Positions 14,295 through 21,170 of a stretch of DNA of 21,170 bases are shown piece after piece (positions within the stretch are counted from its first letter, which is position 1; every line of letters begins with the position of its first letter). A program made the translations under genes and the position numbers. Source of the stretch: Hyphomicrobiales bacterium (GTDB lineage Bacteria > Pseudomonadota > Alphaproteobacteria > Rhizobiales > Aestuariivirgaceae); the NCBI GenBank assembly GCA_012032065.1, contig JAAURV010000015.1, positions 1-21,170 on the forward strand. The letters run 5' to 3'. Below the pieces are notes generated by a model. That model saw only the letters and a list, made by a program, of their open reading frames with translations, did no database searches and was not told the DNA's origin.

Positions 14295-15073
14295 AAACCG
14301 AGTTGCTTGCGGATTGCGGCAACAGTGAAGCCTTCGGCGCGGAGAGAAATTAGCGCTTTGCTCTTGAGGCTCTTGGAGAGCTTCTGTCCCGAGCCATCGA
14401 GGATCAGGTCGTGATGGTGATAGTGTGGAGCAGCAAAACCGAGGAGCCGTTGGAGGAGCGTGTGAAGCGGCGTTGCCGGTTCGATATCCCTGCCGCGCAC
14501 GATGTGCGTGACGCCCTGCAAGTGATCGTCGGTGACAACGGCGATGTGGTAGTAGGAGCCGACGTTCCTTTTGGCGATCATGGCATCGCCCCAGATGGCG
14601 GCAGCCGGATCGTTGCAGGCGTTCATGTCGACACGCCAGCCATGTTGCCCGCCGGTTGTTATTATTGAGGCGGCTTCTGCGCGGGAGAGAGCGCGGCACG
14701 TTCCGCCATAATGCAGCTGGCCATCGGGATCGGCGGTGACAAGAGCGCTGGCTGTAGCTTCTTTCCGCGAGCAGAAGCAGGGATAGATTTTACCCATGTC
14801 CCACAGCCGCAGGAGATTGGCATCGTAATCGTCGAAATGTTCGCTCTGGATTCGCACTGGTTCTTCCCATGTGAGGCCAAGCCAGGCGAGATCGTCGAAA
14901 ATCCGGCGGGTGAATTCGGGTTTGCAGCGGCTCTGGTCGGTGTCCTCGATGCGGAGCAGGAAATGGCCATTCGCCTCGTGCGCCATCTTCTCATTGAGCA
15001 GCGCCGAGTAGGCGTGGCCCAGATGCAGATGGCCGTTGGGGCTGGGAGCGAAGCGGAAAACCGGAACCGTCAT
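14291..15073 (-). CDS. gluQ: Glutamyl-Q tRNA(Asp) synthetase
   Basis: This 260-residue paralogue of the glutamyl-tRNA synthetase catalytic core lacks the anticodon-binding domain. It attaches glutamate to queuosine at position 34 of tRNA-Asp. Seen: FAPSPNGHLHLGH with the HIGH-type motif (residues 17-20), LLRIEDTDQSRCKP, the zinc cluster elements CFC and YGGTC, and KLSKS (231-235), the KMSKS equivalent. Length and motif order are typical of the family. It is divergent from the AlkA-like gene with 44 bases between, and convergent with DUF1674, sharing a four-base stop overlap. Confidence 0.95.
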   Translation of the reverse strand: MTVPVFRFAPSPNGHLHLGHAYSALLNEKMAHEANGHFLLRIEDTDQSRCKPEFTRRIFDDLAWLGLTWEEPVRIQSEHFDDYDANLLRLWDMGKIYPCFCSRKEATASALVTADPDGQLHYGGTCRALSRAEAASIITTGGQHGWRVDMNACNDPAAAIWGDAMIAKRNVGSYYHIAVVTDDHLQGVTHIVRGRDIEPATPLHTLLQRLLGFAAPHYHHHDLILDGSGQKLSKSLKSKALISLRAEGFTVAAIRKQLGF

Positions 15074-15117
15074 CGCCCGCTCTTGCCCTCGCTCCCGGTA
15101 AACGTCAAACAGCAGCC

Positions 15118-15756
15118 ATGAAAATCATCGCGACAGAGGCCGACATCGAGGAGGGCCTTTCCTGTTTGCTGGCGATCGAACCGCGTTTTGCGCGGGTGGT
15201 CGAATTCCATGGACCGCCAGCGTTGCGCCGCGAGCAGGCAGGGCTTGCCGGATTGCTGCGGATTGTCACTGATCAACTCATCTCGCTGAAAGCGGGGGAG
15301 GCGATCTGGAAGCGGCTTGAAGCGGAGCTTCATCCCTTCGAGCCGGAGCGCCTGGCGCGGCGGCGCGAAGCAACCTTGATGCGGCTTGGGTTGTCGGGCG
15401 CCAAGGCCCGCTGTTTCATCGCCTGCGCCCGGGCAGCGGCAAAGGGCGAGATCGATTTCGTTCGCCTGCACGCGCTCTCCGATGCCGAAGCCATCGCCGC
15501 GTTAACCGCGTTGCCGGGAATTGGTCCGTGGACTGCCGATATTTACCTTCTGAGCAATATGGGACGGGCCGATTCATGGCCCGCCGGTGACCTGGCACTT
15601 CAGGCGGCGGCACACGATCTGCTCGGATTATCAGCGCGGCCCGATCACAAGTCTTTGCTCCAAATCGCGGAAACCTGGCGGCCCTGGCGGGCGGTGGCGG
15701 CGCGGCTTCTGTGGAGCCATTACCGGGGCCTCCGGGGCATGAAACAGGCCCCGTGA
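15118..15756 (+). CDS. DNA-3-methyladenine glycosylase II-like (HhH-GPD)
   Basis: This 212-residue HhH-GPD base-excision glycosylase of the AlkA type removes alkylated bases such as 3-methyladenine from DNA. The helix-hairpin-helix LTALPGIGPWTADIYLL (130-146) is followed 12 residues later by the catalytic Asp (D158) in SWPAGDLALQ. No lysine occupies the bifunctional-lyase position in the hairpin and there is no iron-sulfur cluster, so it is monofunctional. The N-terminal TBP-like domain of E. coli AlkA is missing, as in short alphaproteobacterial members. The start at 15118 has no strong ribosome site. The name alkA would be reasonable but is not certain. Confidence 0.9.
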   Translation: MKIIATEADIEEGLSCLLAIEPRFARVVEFHGPPALRREQAGLAGLLRIVTDQLISLKAGEAIWKRLEAELHPFEPERLARRREATLMRLGLSGAKARCFIACARAAAKGEIDFVRLHALSDAEAIAALTALPGIGPWTADIYLLSNMGRADSWPAGDLALQAAAHDLLGLSARPDHKSLLQIAETWRPWRAVAARLLWSHYRGLRGMKQAP

Positions 15757-15764
15757 CGATCCCC

Positions 15765-15792
15765 TTCACAGGGCCGTCACACCATATATAGT
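15765..15792 (+). promoter_or_regulatory. Promoter candidate for the HNH gene
   Basis: TTCACA (15765-15770) and TATAGT (15787-15792) are spaced by 16 bases. The transcript would begin near 15797-15800, on or just after the annotated ATG at 15796. Either the mRNA is leaderless or translation starts at GTG 15826. Confidence 0.4.
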
Positions 15793-15795
15793 AGC

Positions 15796-16386
15796 ATGAG
15801 AACTTACAGCACCCGCGAGGTGAAGGTGTATCACGCGCCCATTGCGGCGGAAGCCTGCCCGGCCCTTGTCCTCAACGCCGATTACCGGCCGTTGAGCTAC
15901 TATCCCTTGTCGCTATGGAGCTGGCAGGATGCGATCAAGGCGGTGTTCCTCGACCGGGTGAACATCGTTTCCGAATATGACCGCGTGGTGCGGAGCCCCA
16001 GTTTCGAGTTCCGCCTGCCGAGCGTCGTGTCGCTCAAGACCTATGTGAAGCCATCGCGCACGCCGGCCTTCACGCGGTTCAACGTGTTCCTGCGCGACCG
16101 TTTCATGTGCCAGTATTGCGGCTCGCCCGAGGACCTGACTTTCGATCACGTGACGCCGCGCTCCAAGGGCGGGCATACGACGTGGGACAATGTCGTGACC
16201 GCGTGTTCGCCGTGCAATCTGAGGAAAGGCGGCGCGCTTCCGCGCGAGGCGCACATGTATCCTTCGCACAAGCCGGCGCGACCGACGGTGAGCCAGCTTC
16301 ACACCAATGGCAGGCTGTTTCCGCCCAACTACCTGCATGAAAGCTGGCAGGACTATCTCTACTGGGATACGGAACTCGATCCGTAG
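15796..16386 (+). CDS. HNH endonuclease family protein
   Basis: This stand-alone HNH protein of up to 196 residues is the type widely kept in alphaproteobacteria; its biological role is not established. The block CPALVLNADYRPLSYYPLSLWSWQDAIKAVFLDRVNIV is nearly invariant in the family. The HNH core follows: FMCQYCG (C105, C108), FDHVTPRSKGG (D117, H118), TWDNVVTAC (N132) and CSPCN (C137, C140), with four cysteines binding a structural zinc. The start is uncertain: ATG 15796 has no ribosome site, while GTG 15826 is preceded at 5 bases by GAGG (15817-15820). The 3' end overlaps the convergent dsbB end by 28 bases. Confidence 0.92.
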   Translation: MRTYSTREVKVYHAPIAAEACPALVLNADYRPLSYYPLSLWSWQDAIKAVFLDRVNIVSEYDRVVRSPSFEFRLPSVVSLKTYVKPSRTPAFTRFNVFLRDRFMCQYCGSPEDLTFDHVTPRSKGGHTTWDNVVTACSPCNLRKGGALPREAHMYPSHKPARPTVSQLHTNGRLFPPNYLHESWQDYLYWDTELDP

Positions 16387-16832
16387 TTCTTGAAGCCCAT
16401 GGCGGCGATCATCGCCATGGCGAGCGAAATCACCGCATTCCAGCCCGCGAGCGAGAGACCGAAAATGCGGATCGCCGCGTCTTCGCAGGAGATCACCGGC
16501 GTGTTGTCGAGGCTTGGAAGAAGCGTTCCCGCATCGAGGCTGCCGCCGCAGGTGCCGGGCCCGGGCCACCATTTCCATTCGACGCCCGAATGATAGACGC
16601 CGAAGATCATGCTGGCGATGCCGATCAACACCATCAATCCGAGAAGCGGCCGGCGGATTGGCGCGACGCCTGCGGCGATGGCCGCCAATGGGATCAACGC
16701 GTAATAAGCCCAACGCTGTTGCAGGCAAAGCGGGCAGGGGCTGTATCCCGCAAACTCGAGATTCCACGCGCCGATGATGGCAGCCGCCGCAATCAGAATA
16801 ACCGCGATCGCGGCATTTCGTGGTGTCAGCAT
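16359..16832 (-). CDS. dsbB: Disulfide bond formation protein DsbB
   Basis: This 157-residue, four-helix inner-membrane quinone reductase re-oxidises DsbA. Seen: the first periplasmic pair CPLC (C33, C36) in YSPCPLCLQQRWAYY, and the second pair C95 and C116 in the GTCGGSLDAG...ISCED loop. It has the usual shortened alphaproteobacterial form. The ATG at 16832 lies within the end of the DedA gene (7-base overlap), showing translational coupling once the DedA frameshift is corrected. It is convergent with the HNH gene. Confidence 0.93.
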   Translation of the reverse strand: MLTPRNAAIAVILIAAAAIIGAWNLEFAGYSPCPLCLQQRWAYYALIPLAAIAAGVAPIRRPLLGLMVLIGIASMIFGVYHSGVEWKWWPGPGTCGGSLDAGTLLPSLDNTPVISCEDAAIRIFGLSLAGWNAVISLAMAMIAAMGFKNYGSSSVSQ

Positions 16833-17436
16833 GACGTCAACGCTCCCGAGGGCCCGGCATACTTCGCGACCAGATACAATGCGACCAAGATGGCGGCTGC
16901 GGCGGCTGCGATCAAGCCCAGCCGCTTCTCGATGAACTCGCGGATCGGCTCGCCATAACGCCTGAGCGCCCAGGCCAACGCCAAGAAGCGCGCGCGCGCG
17001 CGACGATGCAGGAGATGACGAAGAAGGCAAAGCTCACTTGCGCGACGCCGGCGAGAATCGTCACCACTTTGATCGGCGGCAAGTGCGAGAGGCCGGATGT
17101 GACGAGCAGCAGCATCAGCGTGTCTTCGCCGGTGCATTGCTTCAACTGCTCAAAGCTATCGAGCTTGCCGTAGAACTCCAAAACCGGTTTGGCGATGGCA
17201 TCGAAGGCGAGATAGCCGAGGAAATATCCCGCGATGCCGCCCAGCACGGATGCCACGGTTGCCACGATGGCATAACGATAGGCGCGGTCCGGCCTAGCCA
17301 GCGCCATCGGCAGATAGAGAACATCGGCCGGCACGAGGAACACCGAGCTTTCGATGAAAGCGATGACGGCGAGCCAGACTTCCGCGGTCTTGCGGGCGGC
17401 GAGCGAGAGGGTCCAGTCGTAGAGGGCGCGAAGCAT
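16826..17436 (-). CDS. YqaA/DedA-family membrane protein, one frameshift
   Basis: This is a SNARE-associated (DedA/YqaA) membrane protein; relatives include undecaprenyl-phosphate and phospholipid flippases. The N-terminal part reads LAVIAFIESSVFLVPADVLYLPMALARP, GGIAGYFLGYLAFDAIAKP and SHLPPIKVVTILAGV. The frame is lost in a 15-base alternating GC run (16988-17002). After it the correct continuation, RFLALAWALRRYGEPIREFIEKRL, runs in another frame to a stop at 16826. One added G, giving an expected VARGARF, restores about 203 residues. The short repeat makes an indel error likely. dsbB follows with a 7-base overlap. Confidence 0.88.
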
Positions 17437-17468
17437 GGTTGGCTTATGAGGGGAGCGCTCGATTCGGT

Positions 17469-17512
17469 CTAGAGCAACCGGCGGTCATTCGACCGCCGGT
17501 AAGTTGCTCTAG
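17469..17512. repeat. Composite palindrome A (REP-like)
   Basis: The outer arms CTAGAGCAA / TTGCTCTAG (9 bp) enclose the inner arms CCGGCGGTC / GACCGCCGG (9 bp) with loop ATTC and a 4-base bulge (TAAG). It resembles the extragenic palindromic elements common in alphaproteobacteria. It lies in the 135-base gap between arfB and the DedA gene. Confidence 0.65.
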
Positions 17513-17525
17513 CAATTTGAATCTG

Positions 17526-17572
17526 GCGCATAACTGAACGCTCAAGTGATTCCACTTGAGCGCGTTATGCGC
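17526..17572. repeat. Composite palindrome B (REP-like), at the arfB stop
   Basis: The outer arms GCGCATAAC / GTTATGCGC (9 bp) and inner arms CGCTCAAGTG / CACTTGAGCG (10 bp) enclose loop ATTC. The layout matches palindrome A despite different arm sequences. The end coincides with the arfB stop codon, so on the minus strand it could terminate the arfB message. Confidence 0.65.
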
Positions 17573-17991
17573 TAGTCGAAGGACGGCTTGCCGCTGCGCA
17601 GCTTCTTGGTGCCGGAGCGCTTGGCCTTGGATTGCAGGCGGCGCTCCTTCGAGCCTTTTGTCGGACGCGTGGCGATGCGGCGCTTCGGGCGCACGGCGGC
17701 GCGGCGGAGCAGGGCGACGAGTTTCGCCAATGCCGTGTCGCGGTTCCGCTCCTGCGAGCGGTGTTCCCGCGAGGTGATGACGAGGACGCCGTCCTGAGTC
17801 ATCTGGCGCCCGGCAAGAATCCGAAGCCGCTGTTTCATGTCTTCCGGCAAAAGCGCGTTCATCGCATCGAAGCGCAACTCTGCCGCGGTCGCCACCTTGT
17901 TGACGTTCTGCCCGCCCGGCCCCGCGGCGCGCACGAAAGCCCAGGCAAGATCGCGCTCGTCAATCTCGATCTGGTCGGTAATCCGAATCAT
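17572..17991 (-). CDS. arfB: Alternative ribosome-rescue factor (ICT1-like)
   Basis: This 139-residue peptidyl-tRNA hydrolase domain protein releases peptides from ribosomes stalled on non-stop mRNA. It carries the catalytic GGQ (residues 26-28) in RAAGPGGQNVNKVATAAELRFD and LVITSREHRSQERNRDTALAKL. The long basic tail (KRRIATRPTKGSKERRLQSKAK) enters the empty mRNA channel in homologues. It lacks the extra domains of true RF1/RF2. The start at 17991 has no good ribosome site but gives the family N-terminus. Two palindromes separate it from the downstream DedA gene. Confidence 0.95.
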   Translation of the reverse strand: MIRITDQIEIDERDLAWAFVRAAGPGGQNVNKVATAAELRFDAMNALLPEDMKQRLRILAGRQMTQDGVLVITSREHRSQERNRDTALAKLVALLRRAAVRPKRRIATRPTKGSKERRLQSKAKRSGTKKLRSGKPSFD

Positions 17992-18056
17992 GGGGAACGG
18001 TTAAGCCCGTTTCGGGTTGACGCCGCAAGCGCCGCCCCCTATTTCCGCCCCCCATT

Positions 18057-18142
18057 GCCTCTGTGGCGGAATGGTAGACGCGGCAGACTCAAAATCTGTT
18101 GCTCGCAAGGGCGTGGGGGTTCGAGTCCCTCCAGGGGCACCA
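18057..18142 (+). tRNA. tRNA-Leu(CAA)
   Basis: This is an 86-base class II tRNA. The acceptor GCCTCTG pairs with CAGGGGC (one T-G pair), discriminator A at 18139, CCA encoded at 18140-18142. The anticodon arm GCAGA-CTCAAAA-TCTGT places CAA at 18090-18092, decoding UUG. The long variable arm (GCTCGCAAGGGCGT region) and T-arm GGGGGTTCGAGTCCCTCC are typical of tRNA-Leu. It is divergent from arfB. Such 3' ends are common integration sites, but no integrase or repeated 3' end is seen here. Confidence 0.95.
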
Positions 18143-18583
18143 GCCTAAATCATTGATTCTATTATGCTGATACTCGCATGGCGGCGGGTTTCAATTTCTT
18201 TGATTCGTTCCTATAATAGGACTATAGACAATTTCCAGGATCGTTTAGATCCCTGCTGTTTGACATTGTGAATAAGGCTTTGGGAAGCTCGCACAACTTC
18301 TCTCGCCCCTCCGGAAGCCTCCGGACCACCTACTCAAGTCTTGTCTGCGATTCCGGAAACGTGGACAGGCTTTGCGATCTTCCGAACTCCGCACACCCGC
18401 CGGCCGCGCACCGCAGGCGATGTAGGAAGCGGAACGGTTGTGGATGAGCGGAGTGGGGCGGGAGTGTTGCGGCCGGCGGTGGCTTAAACGCGGCTCCTCA
18501 ACAACACGGCTCCGGGCTAGACCGCTATGGCCGCGACCCAGGAAGCCGGCACGCTCCGCTTGCTCGGGATGACAGTTTTGGTC
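18143..18583. other. Gene-free stretch after the tRNA
   Basis: No believable ORF on either strand in these 441 bases. It contains a TATAAT at 18212-18217 without a good -35 box, a repeated CCTCCGGA, and an 11-bp inverted repeat (18397-18407 / 18469-18479) enclosing 61 bases. The segment ends in the tail of the ArsC-like operon. It may hold a non-coding RNA or be a decayed insertion site; nothing decisive is visible. Confidence 0.5.
18397..18479. repeat. 11-bp perfect inverted repeat with interlocking arm
   Basis: CCGCCGGCCGC (18397-18407) pairs perfectly with GCGGCCGGCGG (18469-18479). A second pair, ACTCCGC just upstream of the left arm and GCGGAGT inside the loop, crosses it, so an RNA here could form a pseudoknot. 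GC-rich sequence raises the chance of coincidence. Confidence 0.4.
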
Positions 18584-18930
18584 CTAGCTCAGAAAATCCC
18601 GAACTTTCTTCGAGAAGCCAACCGTGACAGTCCCGTTCTTGTGTTCGATGAGGGGGCGGCGGATGAGGGAGGGGTTCTTGAGTGCCAGCAACACGGCTTT
18701 GGCTTCGGTGAGGTCCTTGGTTTCGGAGGCCGGAAGGCCGCGCCAGGTGTAGCCGGCTTTGTTGATCATGCTCTCCCAGCCGCCCAAGGCTTTGGACCAA
18801 CCCGACACCTGGTCCTTGGTCAGTGGCGTGACTTTGTAGTCGGTGAATTTGTAGGCGAGCTTCTTGCCGTCGAACCATTCCATGGCCTTCTGGCAGGTGG
18901 AGCATTTGGTGAGGCCATAGACTTTGAGCG

Positions 18931-18934
<4 letters not shown>
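18584..18934 (-). CDS. ArsC/Spx-family (YffB-like) thioredoxin-fold protein
   Basis: This 116-residue protein of the ArsC/Spx/YffB family opens MTLKVYGLTKCSTCQKAMEW with a CxxC (C11, C14). It continues with DYKVTPLTKDQVSGW, LINKAGYTWRGL-type and SLIRRPLIEHKNGTVTVGFSKK blocks. True arsenate reductases use one Cys and glutathione; YffB-like members are poorly characterised glutathione-linked proteins, so arsenate reduction is not claimed. The ATG overlaps the GTPase stop in ATGA (18931-18934, read on the minus strand), so the two are translationally coupled. Confidence 0.9.
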
Positions 18935-20012
<1,078 letters not shown>

Positions 20013-20016
<4 letters not shown>

Positions 20017-20912
20017 CGGGCCTGAGCTTTCCGCATTCCGATCCAGCCCGAAAGCACGAGAGCGGCAAGAACCAGCGCGCCACCGGCATATTGGTTGAGG
20101 GCGAGCCGTTCGCCCAGCAAAGTGGCCGCGATCACCGTCGTCACAACGGGTTCGAGATTGAAGAACGGGGCGACAGTGGAGGCCGGCGCAAATCTGAGCG
20201 AGAGCATGTGAGTGAGATAGGCGGCGATGTAGACGGCGCCAAGCGCCATCATGAAGGCGATGCCCGTGCTGCTCGCACCACCGCCCGGAACGAAAGCCAA
20301 TTTGCCGCCACCCACATAAATCGCAACGGCGAGCGTTGCCGGCCAGATGATCACATGCGCCAAAGTTCCGAAAACCGTGGGGGCGAGGTAGCGCGATATC
20401 GTGCGGCCGGAGAAGAATTGCAGTACGCCGCAGATGGAGGCTGCTCCCGCCAAGGCGAGGCCGCGCCAATCGAGCGTGTCGAAGTTCGGGCCGATGGCGA
20501 TTGCGAGACCGGTGAATGCGATGAGTGCTACCGCAATTCGCGTCCACTCGGGCGCGTGGCCTTCCGCGAAGGGCGCGGCCAAGAGGATCAGCACCGGGAA
20601 TGTGAAGAAGACGATCACCGCGAGTCCGACGGGAATGAACTGCACGGATGCGAGATAGCCGACCGAGATCACCAAGGTGGCCAAGGACTGCACGGCGAGA
20701 CTTGACCATGCGCCGCGGGGCACGCGGAAGCTTTGGGATTGCAGAATGGCGATGATCGCGAAGGCGACCGCGATCAAGGATGTGCGGAAGAACGTGCTTT
20801 CGACGGGGGGCACGCCGTTTTCGTAGGCCGCGCGCGAGAAGTTCGGGATCGCGCCATAAAATACCGCCGAGATCAAAGCGCAGACGATGCCCGGCGCTGC
20901 GCGGTGGATCAT
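20013..20912 (-). CDS. EamA/DMT-superfamily transporter
   Basis: This 299-residue transporter has about ten membrane helices in two EamA repeats (residues ~10-140 and ~155-295). Seen: GIVCALISAVFYGAIPNFSRAAYENG, STFFRTSLIAVAFAII, SVQFIPVGLAVIVFFTFPVLILL, and in the second half APASTVAPFFNLEPVVTTVIAATLLGERL, the standard DMT signature. Family members export metabolites or amino acids; the substrate here is unknown. It heads a coupled operon with a metallochaperone GTPase and an ArsC-like protein, which hints at, but does not prove, a metal or thiol compound. It follows the small basic ORF by 15 bases. Confidence 0.92.
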
Positions 20913-20927
20913 CCGCTGTTCCGGATG

Positions 20928-21170
20928 TCAGTATCTCTTGCGGACACGGCGCCCCTTTTTCTTCTTGGCCTTGCCGGCATCGGAGCCCTGCGCCGATGCT
21001 TTGACGACAGGCGCTGGCGGCTCGGGCGCGAGTGCTGCGATGCGCTGGAAGGACTGAGGCGTCATCACATCGCACACGGCATTCTCGGCGCGGTAACGGG
21101 CGCAGAGCGAGAGGCTCGTGGCCTGATCGATATTCCAGATCATGGCCGCGTAACTCGATGGGCCCGCCAT
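20928..21170 (-). CDS. Small protein with Lys/Arg-rich tail, at window edge
   Basis: An ATG occupies the last three bases of the window, so this may be a complete 80-residue protein or the end of a longer one. The first half (SYAAMIWNIDQATSLSLCARYRAENAVCDVMTPQSF) is mixed and has two cysteines. The second half is a Pro/Ala-rich linker followed by KAKKKKGRRVRKRY. I recognise no family. The basic tail suggests nucleic-acid or membrane-surface binding. With only 15 bases to the EamA start it could be the first gene of that operon. Confidence 0.55.
   Translation of the reverse strand: MAGPSSYAAMIWNIDQATSLSLCARYRAENAVCDVMTPQSFQRIAALAPEPPAPVVKASAQGSDAGKAKKKKGRRVRKRY

Noticed and set aside
18057..18583. 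Genomic island inserted at the tRNA-Leu 3' end
   Set aside because: There is no integrase, no repeated tRNA 3' segment and no foreign genes next to it.
20017..21075. N-terminal extension of the COG0523 GTPase
   Set aside because: The extension is Arg-rich nonsense antisense-free read-through of the EamA gene in another frame. MTNMPIPVAVLTGFLGAGKT is the family start.

Overview
The window is mostly a stretch of alphaproteobacterial chromosome (about 1.53-21.17 kb, GC-rich). A short patchwork of unrelated sequence makes up its first 1.5 kb. The alphaproteobacterial assignment rests on gene content and order: htpX divergent from a DUF1674/SdhAF4 gene, a heparinase II/III-like gene directly before purH, a YqaA/DedA-DsbB pair, a stand-alone HNH protein of the alphaproteobacterial type, and an Irr-type iron control element upstream of an iron ABC transporter. 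I cannot place it below class level.

Left end (1-1530). Bases 1-640 hold no gene I recognise, but do contain a good sigma70-like promoter and an imperfect direct repeat. Bases about 641-1128 carry the 3' half of a gammaproteobacterial-type ispA and the very start of the next gene, dxs. At about 1128 the dxs start runs in frame into the C-terminal part of a small antitoxin, which overlaps a RelE/HigB-like toxin gene carrying a one-base frameshift. This is either a misassembly or a junction-rich accessory end.

Chromosomal part, left to right: a PQQ-type sugar/sorbosone dehydrogenase (frameshifted), a DUF6152-like secreted protein and a DUF6644-like membrane protein (1685-3854); a peroxiredoxin-like/2OG-Fe(II) oxygenase fusion (3920-5041); an iron operon fbpA-fbpB preceded by an Irr-box-like palindrome, with no ATPase gene here (5043-7871); a structured 323-base spacer with a perfect CRP-type site; an orphan livH permease overlapping a small lipoprotein gene (8195-9561). 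A minus-strand block follows: heparinase-like, purH, YbjQ-like (13112-9562). Next come htpX (frameshifted) divergent from DUF1674, gluQ, an AlkA-like glycosylase, an HNH protein, then dsbB, YqaA/DedA (frameshifted) and arfB on the minus strand. After a tRNA-Leu(CAA) and a 441-base gene-free stretch, a tightly coupled minus-strand operon EamA transporter > COG0523 metallochaperone GTPase > ArsC/Spx-like protein (20912-18584) closes the window, with a small basic-tailed ORF at the right edge.

Two themes link genes. The first is iron: the Irr-like box, FbpAB and the adjacent non-haem iron oxygenase. The second is metal/thiol handling: the EamA-COG0523-ArsC operon joined by two ATGA start/stop overlaps. 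Four conserved genes (toxin, sugar dehydrogenase, htpX, DedA) are each broken by a net loss of one base that adding one base repairs. This points to systematic indel errors in the assembly rather than gene decay, and should be settled before any of them is called a pseudogene.
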